A stretch of DNA of 64,000 nt from Verrucomicrobiota bacterium (GTDB lineage Bacteria > Verrucomicrobiota > Verrucomicrobiia > Chthoniobacterales > JAFAMB01). Within the stretch, counting starts at the first letter, position 1; the number at the start of each line of letters is the position of its first letter. The stretch lies in NCBI GenBank assembly GCA_019239825.1, contig JAFAZK010000056.1:1-64000 (forward strand), given 5' to 3'. A program made the position numbers and the translations under genes. A model generated the notes under the pieces. It had not been told where the DNA came from. It saw only the letters and a program-made list of their open reading frames with translations, and did no database searches. This document shows, one piece after another, positions 1-8,526 of this stretch.

Positions 1-13
1 TCGGCGTAGAAAA

Positions 14-88
14 TCGGGCTGGTGGGATTCGAACCCACGGCCTCCACGTCCCGAACGTGGCGCTCTAGCCAAGCTGAGCCACAGCCCG
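14..88 (-). tRNA. tRNA-Pro(CGG)
   Basis: On the minus strand a complete cloverleaf folds: 7-bp acceptor stem CGGGCTG/CAGCCCG, D arm, anticodon stem CCACG/CGTGG around the loop TTCGGGA (anticodon CGG, reads CCG), and a T arm with GGTTCGAATCC. The discriminator is A at position 14. CCA is not encoded. Confidence 0.96.
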
Positions 89-258
89 TCAAAAAGAAGC
101 GTAGATTAGATCGACCCAAAGGCGAGGTCAACCTGGGATTTACTCGGGCTTCAATTGGACCGCGCTTACCGAGCACAACGCGCAAAATAACCAATCACGT
201 CTCACCATTCGACGGGCTCAGAGCTTACCTGTTTCCAGGTTGCCGAGAAGCTCAGGGC

Positions 259-285
259 AGACCTTTCACTTTTCGCCTTTCACCG
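259..285. repeat. heptamer-period TCAC repeat
   Basis: A short run of TTTCACTTTTCGCCTTTCAC type, with CAC recurring about every seven bases. It is the first of about ten loci in this window with the same degenerate period. It lies between tRNA-Pro and the 3' end of the sugar ATPase gene; nothing else is visible in 89-312. Confidence 0.5.
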
Positions 286-312
286 GGCCCAAGGGGCCAC
301 GCCTCTCACTCC

Positions 313-1068
313 TTACGAAGCGATGGGCATCCCCGTAATGATGCTCTCCACAGCTTCTATAGTCGTCTGCTTCGGGTCGATGTCGTCGGCTACGGTTTTG
401 CCGCGACGCAGCACGATGATTCGATCGACCACCTGAAACACATGGTAGATGTTGTGTGCGATCAGGATGCAGGAATGCCCGGAGTCGCGGGCGCCACGGA
501 CGAATCGGAGTACCCCCTGGGTTTCTTCAACCCCGAGGTTGTTGGTCGGTTCGTCCAGAATAATCAATTCGCTCTCGAAATGCATCGCTCGGGCAATGGC
601 AACCGCTTGGCGTTCCCCTCCGGAAAGCGCGCTAATCGGAGTGGCCGGCGGGATCTCTTTCTTGATGCCGACCTGCTTTAGCAATTTACGAGCGACTTCG
701 TTCATGGTGTCGTGATCGAGACGATCAAGAAAACGCGGGCCCTTTAAAGGTTCACGTCCGAGAAACAGATTACGAGCGATGGAAAGCTGCGAGATCAGAG
801 CCGAGTCTTGATAAATCGTCTCGATGCCCAAGGCCATCGCGTCCGTGGTGTTCTTAATCTTAACCTGGTTCCCTCGCATGTAGATATCCCCGCTGTCGGC
901 TCGCAGTGCGCCAGAGAGGATTTTGATGAGAGTCGATTTGCCCGCGCCGTTGTCCCCTAAGAGGCCGACAATCTCATTCCGGTTGACCGACAGGGTGACA
1001 TCGTTAAGGGCCTGTACCCGCCCAAAAAATTTATTAATGCGGTCCATCCGGACCAGTTCTTCTGGCAT
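313..1068 (-). CDS. sugar ABC transporter ATP-binding protein (FrcA/RbsA-like, single domain)
   Basis: This 251-aa cytoplasmic ATPase powers import of a monosaccharide through the adjacent permease. Visible motifs are Walker A GDNGAGKST (38-46), Q-loop Gln87, signature LSGGE (148-152), Walker B LIILDE (168-173) and the H-loop His205. It has one nucleotide-binding domain, about half the length of RbsA/XylG-type tandem ATPases, so it resembles FrcA of fructose importers and probably works as a homodimer. It is the last gene of a minus-strand operon: binding protein, permease, ATPase. The 118-bp gap to the permease carries a short repeat, unlike the tight junction upstream. The true sugar cannot be read from sequence. 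Confidence 0.93.
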   Translation of the reverse strand: MPEELVRMDRINKFFGRVQALNDVTLSVNRNEIVGLLGDNGAGKSTLIKILSGALRADSGDIYMRGNQVKIKNTTDAMALGIETIYQDSALISQLSIARNLFLGREPLKGPRFLDRLDHDTMNEVARKLLKQVGIKKEIPPATPISALSGGERQAVAIARAMHFESELIILDEPTNNLGVEETQGVLRFVRGARDSGHSCILIAHNIYHVFQVVDRIIVLRRGKTVADDIDPKQTTIEAVESIITGMPIAS

Positions 1069-1079
1069 AATTACGGAAG

Positions 1080-1192
1080 GCTCACTACAGAGACACGGAG
1101 TTCACAGAGGGCATTCATGGGGCGACCACTCTTCAAAACTTTCATGTCTTTGCGGCGACATTTTCTCTGTGTCTCTGTGGTGAATTTCAAGT
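1080..1192. repeat. inverted pair of CTCTGTGTCTCTGTGGTGAA-type repeats
   Basis: The gap between permease and ATPase genes holds an ACAGAGACACGGAGTTCACAG segment near 1086-1108 and its inverted counterpart TCTCTGTGTCTCTGTGGTGA near 1164-1183. They could pair as a long hairpin inside the transcript of the sugar transporter operon. Confidence 0.55.
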
Positions 1193-2170
1193 TCCAGCAT
1201 GGTGACGGCGTTCGAGCCAGGAATGGAGAGCCATCATCGCCAAGATGATCCCTCCAATGAAAATATTGTAGGCTAAGCCGGGTACACCGATCAGTACGAT
1301 CCCATTGCGCATCGTGCGGAGGATCAGAACTCCCAGTACGGTGCCGATAATGGTGCCGCGTCCGCCCGAAAGAGCAGTGCCGCCAATGACCACCATCGCG
1401 ATTACCTCTAATTCATACTGGGTGCCGCTATTCGGATTGGCGGCCGAGACTCGGATTGAGCTCGTGATGCCGGCATACGCAGACATCACCGCAGTTAGAA
1501 CAAATAGTGCGATCTTGGTGTAAGTAACCCGCACTCCGCGGGCTCGGGCTGCGTCAGGGTTTCCGCCGGCGGCCTGTATCCAATTGCCAGCTTTCGACTC
1601 GGTAAGGACGTACCCGAGAATGATTGCAAACAGGATAAACCAGAGCAGAGACGCGTAGATATACAGGTCGCCAATCGCGAATTCGCCGACCACGATCTTC
1701 ATCAGTGGTGAATCCGCAGTCCAGGTACGTTGAGGAAAGCCGTCTGTGACATACAGCGCTGTTCCCCGGACGACTAAGAGCATTCCTAAGGTGACCAAGA
1801 ACGACGGAATCTTTAGGTAGGTCACGAACCAACCGTTGGCCAGGCCGACAACGACCGCGAACAAGAGCGCGACCACAAATCCGACCTCAAGCGGGGCGAT
1901 GTGGGTATTGTATAGGGTCCACATGATGATCGGCGCAAAGCCAAAGACTGACCCGACCGACAAATCGAACTCGCCCGCGGTCATTAGCAGGGTCATCCCC
2001 AGAGTGATCATCCCGAGCTCCGGGGTGAATGCCAGCAGGTTGCTGATGTTTCCCGCTGACAGGAAGGCGGGAGACCGCGAGCTAAAAGCTGCGATCTCCA
2101 CAACCAGCAAGACGAAAGGCCCGAACTCGGGTTGAGAGACGACCTTCTGTAGGAGCGACTTGAAGCCCAA
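1187..2170 (-). CDS. sugar ABC transporter permease (RbsC/FrcC family)
   Basis: This 327-aa inner-membrane protein has 8-10 hydrophobic segments and the family hallmarks: AFTPELGMITLGMTLLMTAG near the N-terminus (an MTGGIDLSVG-like stretch, here AGEFDLSVGSV) and GGTALSGGRGTIIGTVLG near residue 270. It forms the channel for the monosaccharide carried by the upstream binding protein. Its start codon directly follows the stop of the binding-protein gene, so the two are almost certainly co-transcribed. Length is normal for the family. Confidence 0.94.
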   Translation of the reverse strand: MGFKSLLQKVVSQPEFGPFVLLVVEIAAFSSRSPAFLSAGNISNLLAFTPELGMITLGMTLLMTAGEFDLSVGSVFGFAPIIMWTLYNTHIAPLEVGFVVALLFAVVVGLANGWFVTYLKIPSFLVTLGMLLVVRGTALYVTDGFPQRTWTADSPLMKIVVGEFAIGDLYIYASLLWFILFAIILGYVLTESKAGNWIQAAGGNPDAARARGVRVTYTKIALFVLTAVMSAYAGITSSIRVSAANPNSGTQYELEVIAMVVIGGTALSGGRGTIIGTVLGVLILRTMRNGIVLIGVPGLAYNIFIGGIILAMMALHSWLERRHHAGT

Positions 2171-3193
2171 TTATTTGTGTCCCGAACCCTGCATTATTTT
2201 CAGGTAACTGCCGGCTTTATCCTTCTCGTACAAAGTACCGACGCTGATGTCGAAGCCAGGCGGGATACCGTCCGCGGCCATGGCGGCCAGGGAAAGCGCC
2301 AGGTAACTGGTCGCTTGCGGATCCTGCCACATCGCCGCGTTTACGTATCCGTCGAGGACTTCTTGCGCGGTATCAAGAGAGTTGCCCCAACCAACGACCG
2401 GAATCTCACCGGCCTTAACGTGAACCTGATCAAACACCCGTTTGATGCTGCCGGTAACCAGATCGCCCAGGCCGATGATCGCCTTAATCTTGCTCTTGTT
2501 GGCGGTAAGATAATCGGACATACGGGTGATAATCTCAGCTTGATCCAGTTTGGCCTCAGTAATCTCGTAGTTGATTCCGAGCGGCTTAAATACCTGGTCG
2601 ATTCCCTGCGTTTCCAGGGTCTGATAGGTAGCGCCGGGCACTTCGACCGGCATCCAAACGAAATCACCCTTTTTCACGAAGTTGTGGTCGACCAGATATT
2701 GGGCCCAGCGATGGCCGATGGCGACGTTGTCACCGCCGACATAGGCATCTCGACCGCTGGTTTTATCTTCGGTATTCATGATGATTACCGGAATACCGGC
2801 GGCATGAGCTTCAGCGATGACCTTCGTCAAACTTCCCGGGTCCGGAGTGCTGGTGACGATTCCTCGCGCTTTCGCTGAAATCGCAGCCCTGATCGCTTCT
2901 TGGTGTGATGGCACATCGCCGCTGTGAAACGAAGTCCGGACATCGTTACCGGTGTCTTTTGCCCATTGCTCCGCTCCTTGGAGGAAATACGTCCAAACCG
3001 GGTCAGTTGGCGAGCCGTGAGAAACCCAATAATAGATCGCTTTGTCAGCGGCTGAGGCTTGTATCGGTGCAAACAACACCGCCATGGCGCCGAAAATTGC
3101 TAAGGGAAGCCCGATTCCAATGGGGCCGAGCTTTCCTTTTCTTAAGGGCAAACCGTAGCGGGTTGCCCAATTGAGCAGAACACGTGTTCTCAT
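2171..3193 (-). CDS. periplasmic sugar-binding protein (RbsB-like, PBP type I)
   Basis: This 340-aa exported protein captures the sugar for the permease and ATPase downstream. An extended N-terminal signal (about 49 aa, ending in an ASA-A site) precedes a Peripla_BP_4 fold: AIYYWVSHG at the start of the first beta strand, EAIRAAISAKARGIVTSTPD, GIPVIIMNTED, and GLGDLVTGSIKRVF in the second lobe. The signal is longer than usual, and a later internal start is possible, but ATG at 3193 gives a positively charged n-region before the hydrophobic core. It is first in its operon. Confidence 0.93.
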   Translation of the reverse strand: MRTRVLLNWATRYGLPLRKGKLGPIGIGLPLAIFGAMAVLFAPIQASAADKAIYYWVSHGSPTDPVWTYFLQGAEQWAKDTGNDVRTSFHSGDVPSHQEAIRAAISAKARGIVTSTPDPGSLTKVIAEAHAAGIPVIIMNTEDKTSGRDAYVGGDNVAIGHRWAQYLVDHNFVKKGDFVWMPVEVPGATYQTLETQGIDQVFKPLGINYEITEAKLDQAEIITRMSDYLTANKSKIKAIIGLGDLVTGSIKRVFDQVHVKAGEIPVVGWGNSLDTAQEVLDGYVNAAMWQDPQATSYLALSLAAMAADGIPPGFDISVGTLYEKDKAGSYLKIMQGSGHK

Positions 3194-3214
3194 AATCTGG
3201 GGGATTGATCCGTA

Positions 3215-3248
3215 ACCGGTACGAAGAACCGGTGCCGGAGCGTTATAA
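3215..3248 (-). promoter_or_regulatory. possible operator/promoter of the sugar transporter operon
   Basis: Two copies of the self-complementary hexamer ACCGGT lie at 3215-3220 and 3228-3233, 13 bp apart, just upstream of the binding-protein gene. On the minus strand a TATAAC hexamer, close to a sigma70 -10 box, lies at about 3242-3247. The arrangement resembles an operator below a promoter, but no regulator gene is in view. Confidence 0.25.
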
Positions 3249-3285
3249 TGAACAGCGTTGCGAGGGAATCGAAAGGAAAAAGTAA

Positions 3286-3460
3286 GATGTGAAAGGTGAA
3301 AGATGATGGGTGGGGCTTCGACAACCTAAAGCCATGCGAAACGTCATTGTCAGGGTGGTCGGACCAAGCGCCGAATCGCCGGCGAGCCTGAAGTCGATGG
3401 TCTATAGCGAGCCTATCCGAGAGGCCAACCTGTTACCTTTCACTTTTCACCTATCACTTC
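3286..3460. repeat. inverted pair of heptamer-period repeats
   Basis: GTGAAAGGTGAAAGATGATGG (3289-3309) and TTTCACTTTTCACCTATCAC (3438-3457) are opposite-strand versions of the same TCACNNN heptamer repeat, about 130 bp apart. They fill most of the 260-bp gap between the amidase stop and the sugar-binding protein. No gene is supported between them. Confidence 0.55.
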
Positions 3461-4737
3461 CCGCCGCTTCTGGCCGCACGAAAATAATCAGCCAGCCCCT
3501 GCGCAACCCCGTCGGCATATTCCGCGTAGATATTTTTGTGCATCACGCCGTTGAATTCTCGCAAGCCATCATATTCTCCGGCCTCGAATCGGTCGAAGAA
3601 GTCGCGGCTATTCATTACGTAGCACTCCACGTAAGCGACCGGGCAGTGATAGAGGCGGTTGGCCAATAGATTACGAACCCAGACATAGCCGCTGGCGCCG
3701 ACCGCGCGCGCATTATCGCTATTGTAATGGTAGGCGGGCAATTTAGTGGTGTCGGAAAGGGAATGAGCGATGCTTTCAGCGATACCCAGCTCTTCGTCGA
3801 AGGATTGGCTCAGCAGTTTCAGAAGCATCTGATAACGAACGTCAGCGTAGGCCAGTTCGGGTTCAGCGTAAGCGCCGTTTACGATCAAGTGCAGATGGTC
3901 GATGTCGGTCAAAGTAGGGTTCGCAGGGTCACCCCAAGGCTCCGCGTTAAAGTGAAGGCAAAGAGTGAGGTCCGGCTTCAATGTATGGTTGACGCGCCTC
4001 GCTCTTTCGTGAATCTCAGCGACTCTGTAGAAAAGACGTTCCGCCTCCCACGCGATCGAATGCTCCTTTTCCGGGTCGGCCGGACCCTCGTAACTGCGTA
4101 AGATGGGATGCACCCCGCGTGCTTTCAGAGAAGCGCGTGCCTCGGCATGGAGATCATCGGCACGCAACGACGTGACTGGGCCTGGCTTTGAATGAACGAA
4201 AACGACCTTGGCGCCAAGTTCTTCCAGTCGGGGCGCTAAACGTTTCGCGGTTTGCAGAGTAAGATCGCCTTCCTTGACCGGTTCGGCGTTCCCGATCTGG
4301 AACCATCGTTCCTCCATTTTTGCCCACGAGCCGCCCAGATGACCCGGATCCAGGGCGATAGTTACCCCGGCCAGAGGCTGATCCTTGTCCGCCGGAAGCG
4401 TTTTCGGGTCGTGCCAGTATTTCGCGAATGGCTGTCCTTTGTCCTTTGCGAACTTGAGCTTTAGCCGGTGTTTGGTCGAGGTCTGAATTTCTGCGTAATC
4501 AGGCTCCACCGTAATCCATTTTTGAGCCGTGCCGCCTGGCGCGTACACATCGTTTAAGAGGTGAAGAAATCGGTCGTGAGTGATTGTTCCTTGGAACTTT
4601 TGGAGTCCGTCCCAGTCGGGCGGCCCGCTGAGCGGGGTTAGAGGATCGGCCATGGCGGCAGTTAGCATGCCGGCTTCGACCAGGAGCAGGAGGACGAAGA
4701 ATTTGCAAACGCGCAGCGCGAACGAGTCGCCCAACAC
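3454..4737 (-). CDS. secreted N-acetylmuramoyl-L-alanine amidase (Amidase_3 fold)
   Basis: This zinc hydrolase is predicted to cleave the bond between MurNAc and the stem peptide in the periplasm. The Amidase_3 core starts at VTIALDPGHLGG, whose His is a zinc ligand. The other ligands are the Glu in PVKEGDLTL and the His in TLCLHFNAEP. A Glu in AYVECYVMNSRD matches the catalytic position. I chose the GTG at 4737 because it gives a good Sec signal (hydrophobic VCKFFVLLLLVEAGML, then an AMA-DP site). The frame stays open upstream to 5001, but that part is wholly a palindromic repeat element. The GTG itself lies in the repeat's arm. A TTG at 4734 is an alternative start. Confidence 0.82.
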   Translation of the reverse strand: MLGDSFALRVCKFFVLLLLVEAGMLTAAMADPLTPLSGPPDWDGLQKFQGTITHDRFLHLLNDVYAPGGTAQKWITVEPDYAEIQTSTKHRLKLKFAKDKGQPFAKYWHDPKTLPADKDQPLAGVTIALDPGHLGGSWAKMEERWFQIGNAEPVKEGDLTLQTAKRLAPRLEELGAKVVFVHSKPGPVTSLRADDLHAEARASLKARGVHPILRSYEGPADPEKEHSIAWEAERLFYRVAEIHERARRVNHTLKPDLTLCLHFNAEPWGDPANPTLTDIDHLHLIVNGAYAEPELAYADVRYQMLLKLLSQSFDEELGIAESIAHSLSDTTKLPAYHYNSDNARAVGASGYVWVRNLLANRLYHCPVAYVECYVMNSRDFFDRFEAGEYDGLREFNGVMHKNIYAEYADGVAQGLADYFRAARSGGK

Positions 4738-4942
4738 CTGGAGGGGAGCCGCTTTGCATTTAGGCAGTTCTGTAATTTGGCAGCGAGCGGCTCCCGGAAA
4801 CGTCCCATGGTTCTGCAGCTCTACCGACCCTCCGAAACAGAACCGCATTGCGAAAAGATGACGCTGGGCTATTCGCGGGAGCCGCCTGCTAGCCATATGA
4901 TAGAACTGCCGCGCTACAAAGCGGCTCCCCTCCAGGCGTTGG
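4731..4942. repeat. double-palindrome repeat element, GAGCCGC family, copy 1
   Basis: Outer arms CCTGGAGGGGAGCCGCTTTG (4737-4756) and its exact complement (4917-4936) enclose two smaller hairpins made by GGGAGCCGC/GCGGCTCCC. Internal blocks GCGGCTCCCGGAAACGTCCC (4787-4806) and CGCGGGAGCCGCCTGCTAGC (4874-4893) recur exactly at 32462-32481 and 32562-32581. It has no coding content and looks like a non-autonomous mobile or structured element. It abuts the amidase start. Confidence 0.85.
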
Positions 4943-5061
4943 GTATTCGGCGCTGCGTCTCTATCGGAGAGCGAGTACGATTCAAAGATCCTTCCCAACA
5001 TACCAGATTTGCTTCAGGGTATTTCCACCCTTATATAAAAGTAATTACTGGCGGGTAGGCG

Positions 5062-5913
5062 ATGCTTCGACTTCTTTTTCTCGGTGACATCATCGGCGAG
5101 CCCGGGCGCAGGGCGGTTATCGAGATGTTGCCGACCCTAAAATCCGCCTGGGAGCTCGATTTCGTCGTCGTAAATGGCGAAAATGTTGCCGCGGGCCGAG
5201 GTATAACGCCCAAGCTGGCGATCGATTTGCTTCGTTGCGGGGCCGCGGTGATCACGACCGGCGACCATGTCTGGGATCAGAAAGATATCGTTTCATTTAT
5301 CGACACTGAGCCCCGGCTGCTTCGTCCAATCAATTATCCTGAAGGCACTCCGGGGGGAGGATCGATCGTTTTAGAGACCGCGAAAGGAAAAGTCGGGGTA
5401 ATTAACGTCCAAGGTCGAACGTTTATGCTTCCCGCCCTGGAAAACCCATTTCGCCGCGTGTGGGATGAGGTTGAACAGATCCGGGCGCAAACGCCGGTCA
5501 TTTTTGTCGACGTTCATGCTGAGACAACCAGTGAAAAGATTGCGCTTGGGCGATTCCTGGATGGGAAAGTATCGGTTGTGGCCGGGACTCACACCCATGT
5601 ACAGACGGCTGATGACCAGATTTTCCCGGGTGGAACTGCCTTCATTTGCGACGTGGGAATGTGCGGACCTACAGAGTCTGTCTTAGGACGCGAGATTCAA
5701 CCTATCGTCCAGCGCTTCTACACCAGCATGCCGGTCAATTTTCCCGTGGCGAAAGGAGAGGTTAAGCTGCACGGGCTCATGGTCGATATCGATGAAGAGA
5801 CTGGACGCGCAATGTCGGTTCGGCGTATAGCCGAGACTTATCGGCCGGCACCACCTACCCCTGCAGAAACGCGGGAGGCGCCGAACCGAGAAGAACATTC
5901 TATTAGCCGTTAG
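5062..5913 (+). CDS. YmdB-family metallophosphoesterase (cyclic nucleotide phosphodiesterase)
   Basis: This 283-aa cytoplasmic protein matches the YmdB/TIGR00282 family of dinuclear-metal phosphodiesterases, known in Bacillus to hydrolyse 2',3'-cAMP. Metal-binding motifs are in order: LGDIIGEPGR (7-16), NGENVAAGRGIT (about 39-50), TTGDHVWD (about 66-73), VDVHAETTSEK and VAGTHTHVQTAD. It is divergent from the amidase with only a short spacer, which is itself next to a repeat element. The C-terminal 25 residues are Pro/Ala-rich and probably disordered. The family assignment is firm; the physiological substrate here is inferred. Confidence 0.93.
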   Translation: MLRLLFLGDIIGEPGRRAVIEMLPTLKSAWELDFVVVNGENVAAGRGITPKLAIDLLRCGAAVITTGDHVWDQKDIVSFIDTEPRLLRPINYPEGTPGGGSIVLETAKGKVGVINVQGRTFMLPALENPFRRVWDEVEQIRAQTPVIFVDVHAETTSEKIALGRFLDGKVSVVAGTHTHVQTADDQIFPGGTAFICDVGMCGPTESVLGREIQPIVQRFYTSMPVNFPVAKGEVKLHGLMVDIDEETGRAMSVRRIAETYRPAPPTPAETREAPNREEHSISR

Positions 5914-6174
5914 GGATAGCTCCGGCTCATCCGTCTGCTAGACCCGCGATCTGGAGGGTGAGCGGGACCTGATTCGTGTCGCCCAGAATCCTGTTGACGC
6001 TATTGCGCTCTTTGTTAAGTTTCCGGCTCGCTTGACGGACCTTGGGTAGCGATCGATCGGCCTCTTTTTGCGGGATTAGCGACGAATGAGCCTTTTGATT
6101 GAACTCAATTTCCGGCACGAGAGGTCGGCCGATTCACGCTGTGTGCTACTCGTCCGATTAAAGAGACAACATAT

Positions 6175-6250
<76 letters not shown>

Positions 6251-6313
6251 TGTCCTTACTAAAAAAGACCTTAGATTATTTAAATAGAAGATAGAGCAAG
6301 AAGGAGACCTTAA

Positions 6314-7504
6314 ATGGCGAAGGATAAATTCGAACGATCCAAACCGCACGTGAACATCGGCACTATCGGACATGTGGACCATGGTAAGACCACTTTGACT
6401 GCCGCTATCACGACGGTACTGGCCGAGAAGGGCATGGCGCAGGCAACGCGGTACGATCAGATTGATAATGCTCCTGAAGAAAAGGAGCGTGGTATTACGA
6501 TTAACACGGCGCATGTAGAGTATCAGACCGCAAACCGTCACTACGCGCATGTCGATTGTCCCGGTCATGCTGACTACGTGAAGAACATGATCACCGGTGC
6601 AGCGCAGATGGACGGCGCTATTCTCGTTGTTTCCGCAGCGGATGGACCTATGCCGCAGACCCGTGAACACATTCTGCTAGCTCGCCAAGTCGGCGTGCCG
6701 TCGATCGTCGTATTCTTAAATAAATGCGACATGGTCGATGACCCGGAACTGTTGGATCTGGTTGAGATGGAAGTTCGGGATCTGCTTTCGCAGTACGAAT
6801 TTCCCGGCGACACGATTCCGATTGTGAAGGGAAGCGCACTCAAGGCGCTAGAAGGTGATCCTAAGTACAAGGAAAACATTTACCAACTGATGGCTGCGGT
6901 CGATGAATACATCCCGCTGCCGGAGCGTCCGATTGATCAACCGTTTTTGATGCCGATCGAAGACGTGTTCAACATTGAAGGTCGAGGCACGGTGGTGACC
7001 GGCCGAGTTGAGCGCGGAATCCTCAAGAAAATGGAAGAAGTGGAGATCGTAGGTATCCGTCCGACCGTGAAGACGACGGTGACCGACATCGAAATGTTCC
7101 GAAAATTGTTGGATGAAGCTCGGGCTGGTGACAATGTCGGTGTGCTGTTACGAGGTGTTAAAAAAGAAGACGTGGAACGAGGCCAAGTCGTAGCGAAACC
7201 GGGGACGATCACTCCTCACAAGAAGTTTAAGGCTGAGGTTTATGTCCTGAGTAAGGAAGAAGGCGGACGACATACGCCATTCTTTACGAACTATCGCCCT
7301 CAGTTTTACTTCCGGACGACCGATGTCACCGGGACCGTTAAACTGCCAGACGGCGTCGAAATGGTGATGCCGGGAGACAATGTGTCGATCGAGGTCGAGT
7401 TAATCACTCCGATCGCCATGGAGAAGACTATCCGCTTCGCGATCCGCGAAGGGGGTCGTACCGTGGGCGCCGGTCGAGTTGCTGAGATTCTTGATATTAA
7501 ATAG
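6314..7504 (+). CDS. tuf: elongation factor Tu
   Basis: EF-Tu (396 aa) delivers aminoacyl-tRNA to the ribosome as a GTP complex. G-domain motifs are GHVDHGKTT (18-26, P-loop), the switch region with [19 protein letters not shown] and NKCD. Domains 2 and 3 are complete, ending in the usual [15 protein letters not shown]. Length is standard. The AAGGAG ribosome site at 6301-6306 is well placed for ATG 6314. It is followed by a strong intrinsic terminator. Confidence 0.99.
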   Translation: MAKDKFERSKPHVNIGTIGHVDHGKTTLTAAITTVLAEKGMAQATRYDQIDNAPEEKERGITINTAHVEYQTANRHYAHVDCPGHADYVKNMITGAAQMDGAILVVSAADGPMPQTREHILLARQVGVPSIVVFLNKCDMVDDPELLDLVEMEVRDLLSQYEFPGDTIPIVKGSALKALEGDPKYKENIYQLMAAVDEYIPLPERPIDQPFLMPIEDVFNIEGRGTVVTGRVERGILKKMEEVEIVGIRPTVKTTVTDIEMFRKLLDEARAGDNVGVLLRGVKKEDVERGQVVAKPGTITPHKKFKAEVYVLSKEEGGRHTPFFTNYRPQFYFRTTDVTGTVKLPDGVEMVMPGDNVSIEVELITPIAMEKTIRFAIREGGRTVGAGRVAEILDIK

Positions 7505-7537
7505 TTTTTTTCTCGAGGAAATAGAGATTAAGATTGA

Positions 7538-7568
7538 GGTCCGGCAGCTTTGCCGGACCCTTTCTCTT
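7538..7568 (+). terminator. intrinsic terminator of tuf
   Basis: A perfect 9-bp stem GGTCCGGCA/TGCCGGACC with a 4-base GCTT loop is followed by CTTTCTCTT. It lies 33 bp after the tuf stop. Confidence 0.8.
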
Positions 7569-7569
7569 G

Positions 7570-7615
7570 GTGGGTGGAGCTCTTTGGTAGAGCAAAACTG
7601 CTGCTGGGTTAACTT
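7570..7615 (+). pseudogene. probable tRNA remnant (D arm only)
   Basis: AGCTCTTTGGTAGAGCA (7578-7594) is a canonical tRNA D stem-loop (GCTC/GAGC), sharing TTGGTAGAGCA with the tRNA-Trp that follows. A weak anticodon-like stem can be drawn after it (four of five pairs), but there is no U33, no T arm and no 3' acceptor strand. It lies where tuf-linked tRNAs usually sit, so it may be the decayed 5' part of a lost tRNA. Confidence 0.4.
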
Positions 7616-7628
7616 AGTGAATATTTTT

Positions 7629-7701
7629 AGGTCAGTAGCTCAATTGGTAGAGCAGCGGTCTCCAAAACCGCCGGTTGGGGGTTCGAGTCCCTCCTGACCT
7701 G
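7629..7701 (+). tRNA. tRNA-Trp(CCA)
   Basis: Acceptor stem AGGTCAG/CTGACCT with discriminator G, D arm GCTCAATTGGTAGAGC, anticodon stem GCGGT/ACCGC with loop CTCCAAA (anticodon CCA), T arm with GGTTCGAGTCC. The CCA end is not encoded. It lies 20 bp upstream of secE, the arrangement seen in many bacteria. Confidence 0.97.
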
Positions 7702-7721
7702 ATTCCCCGTCAATCCAATCT

Positions 7722-7943
7722 ATGTTTGGTTTCTTTCGATATATTACCCGGTTCGTCGGTGAAGTGCGCGGGGAGTTGGTGAAGGCGAGTTGGCCATGGG
7801 ATCCCAAAGAACACGGGGTGAGAAAATATCGGGAATTGATCGATTCCACGACCGTGGTGGTTATCGCGATGCTCTTATTGAGCGGCTACATCGCCTTCTG
7901 GGATTTCGTGATGGTTAAGCTGGTTGGTTGGCTGGTGCCGTGA
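7722..7943 (+). CDS. secE: preprotein translocase subunit SecE
   Basis: A 73-aa single-span SecE of the short bacterial type. SecE clamps SecY in the inner-membrane Sec channel. The amphipathic N-terminal helix with GEVRGELVKASWPWDPKE is the family signature, and one transmembrane helix (TTVVVIAMLLLSGYIAFWDF) follows. The order tRNA-Trp, secE, nusG, rplK is the standard one. Confidence 0.96.
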   Translation: MFGFFRYITRFVGEVRGELVKASWPWDPKEHGVRKYRELIDSTTVVVIAMLLLSGYIAFWDFVMVKLVGWLVP

Positions 7944-7950
7944 GGTGATT

Positions 7951-8514
7951 ATGAGCGAACCCGATAAAGATCAATGGTTTGTGGTGCACGTTCTCTCCGG
8001 CCAGGAACAGAAGGTCTATGAGAGTTTGACCCGCCGAATCAAGACCGAGGAAATGGGTGACCTGGTCTATGAAGTCCTGATCCCGACCGAGCGCATTTCC
8101 GAAATTAAACGGGGCAAACGCACCGAGACGACGCGCAAATTTTTCCCAGGTTATCTGATCGTGAATATGTACCTGCTGGACAAACAGAGCCAGCTGGTAG
8201 ACCGGACCTGGTATTTTATCCGTGAAACCCCAGGCGTACTCGGATTTGCCGGAACTAAGGATCGCCCTGTGCCAATGCGGCCCCAGGAGGTCGAAAGCAT
8301 GTTGGCTCAGATCCGGGAGCGCGAAGACAAAGTTAAGCCGAAGGTCAGCTTTGAGGTAGGAGAAACCGTCAAAGTGGCAGACGGGCCGTTTCAGAATCAA
8401 AGCGGTGTCGTTGAAGAAATTGATCCTGATCGTGGCAAGCTGCGTGTTTCGGTCAGCATCTTCGGCCGCTCTACACCGGTAGAGTTGGAGTACTGGCAGG
8501 TCGAACGCAGTTAA
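7951..8514 (+). CDS. nusG: transcription antitermination factor NusG
   Basis: NusG (187 aa) bridges RNA polymerase and ribosome or Rho. The N-terminal NGN domain starts WFVVHVLSGQE, with RKFFPGYLIVNM. The C-terminal KOW domain has VGETVKVADGPFQNQSGVVE. The frame is open back to 7924, but ATG 7951 has GAGGTG at 7942-7947 as ribosome site and gives the usual N-terminus, so I use it. Confidence 0.97.
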   Translation: MSEPDKDQWFVVHVLSGQEQKVYESLTRRIKTEEMGDLVYEVLIPTERISEIKRGKRTETTRKFFPGYLIVNMYLLDKQSQLVDRTWYFIRETPGVLGFAGTKDRPVPMRPQEVESMLAQIREREDKVKPKVSFEVGETVKVADGPFQNQSGVVEEIDPDRGKLRVSVSIFGRSTPVELEYWQVERS

Positions 8515-8526
8515 AGAACAAAGAAA

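Noticed and set aside
5927-6118. 63-codon minus-strand frame with a GTG start after the YmdB gene
   Set aside because: Protein-like composition, but no ribosome site, no recognised family and it covers the likely promoter of tRNA-Thr/tuf; kept only as a weak possibility.
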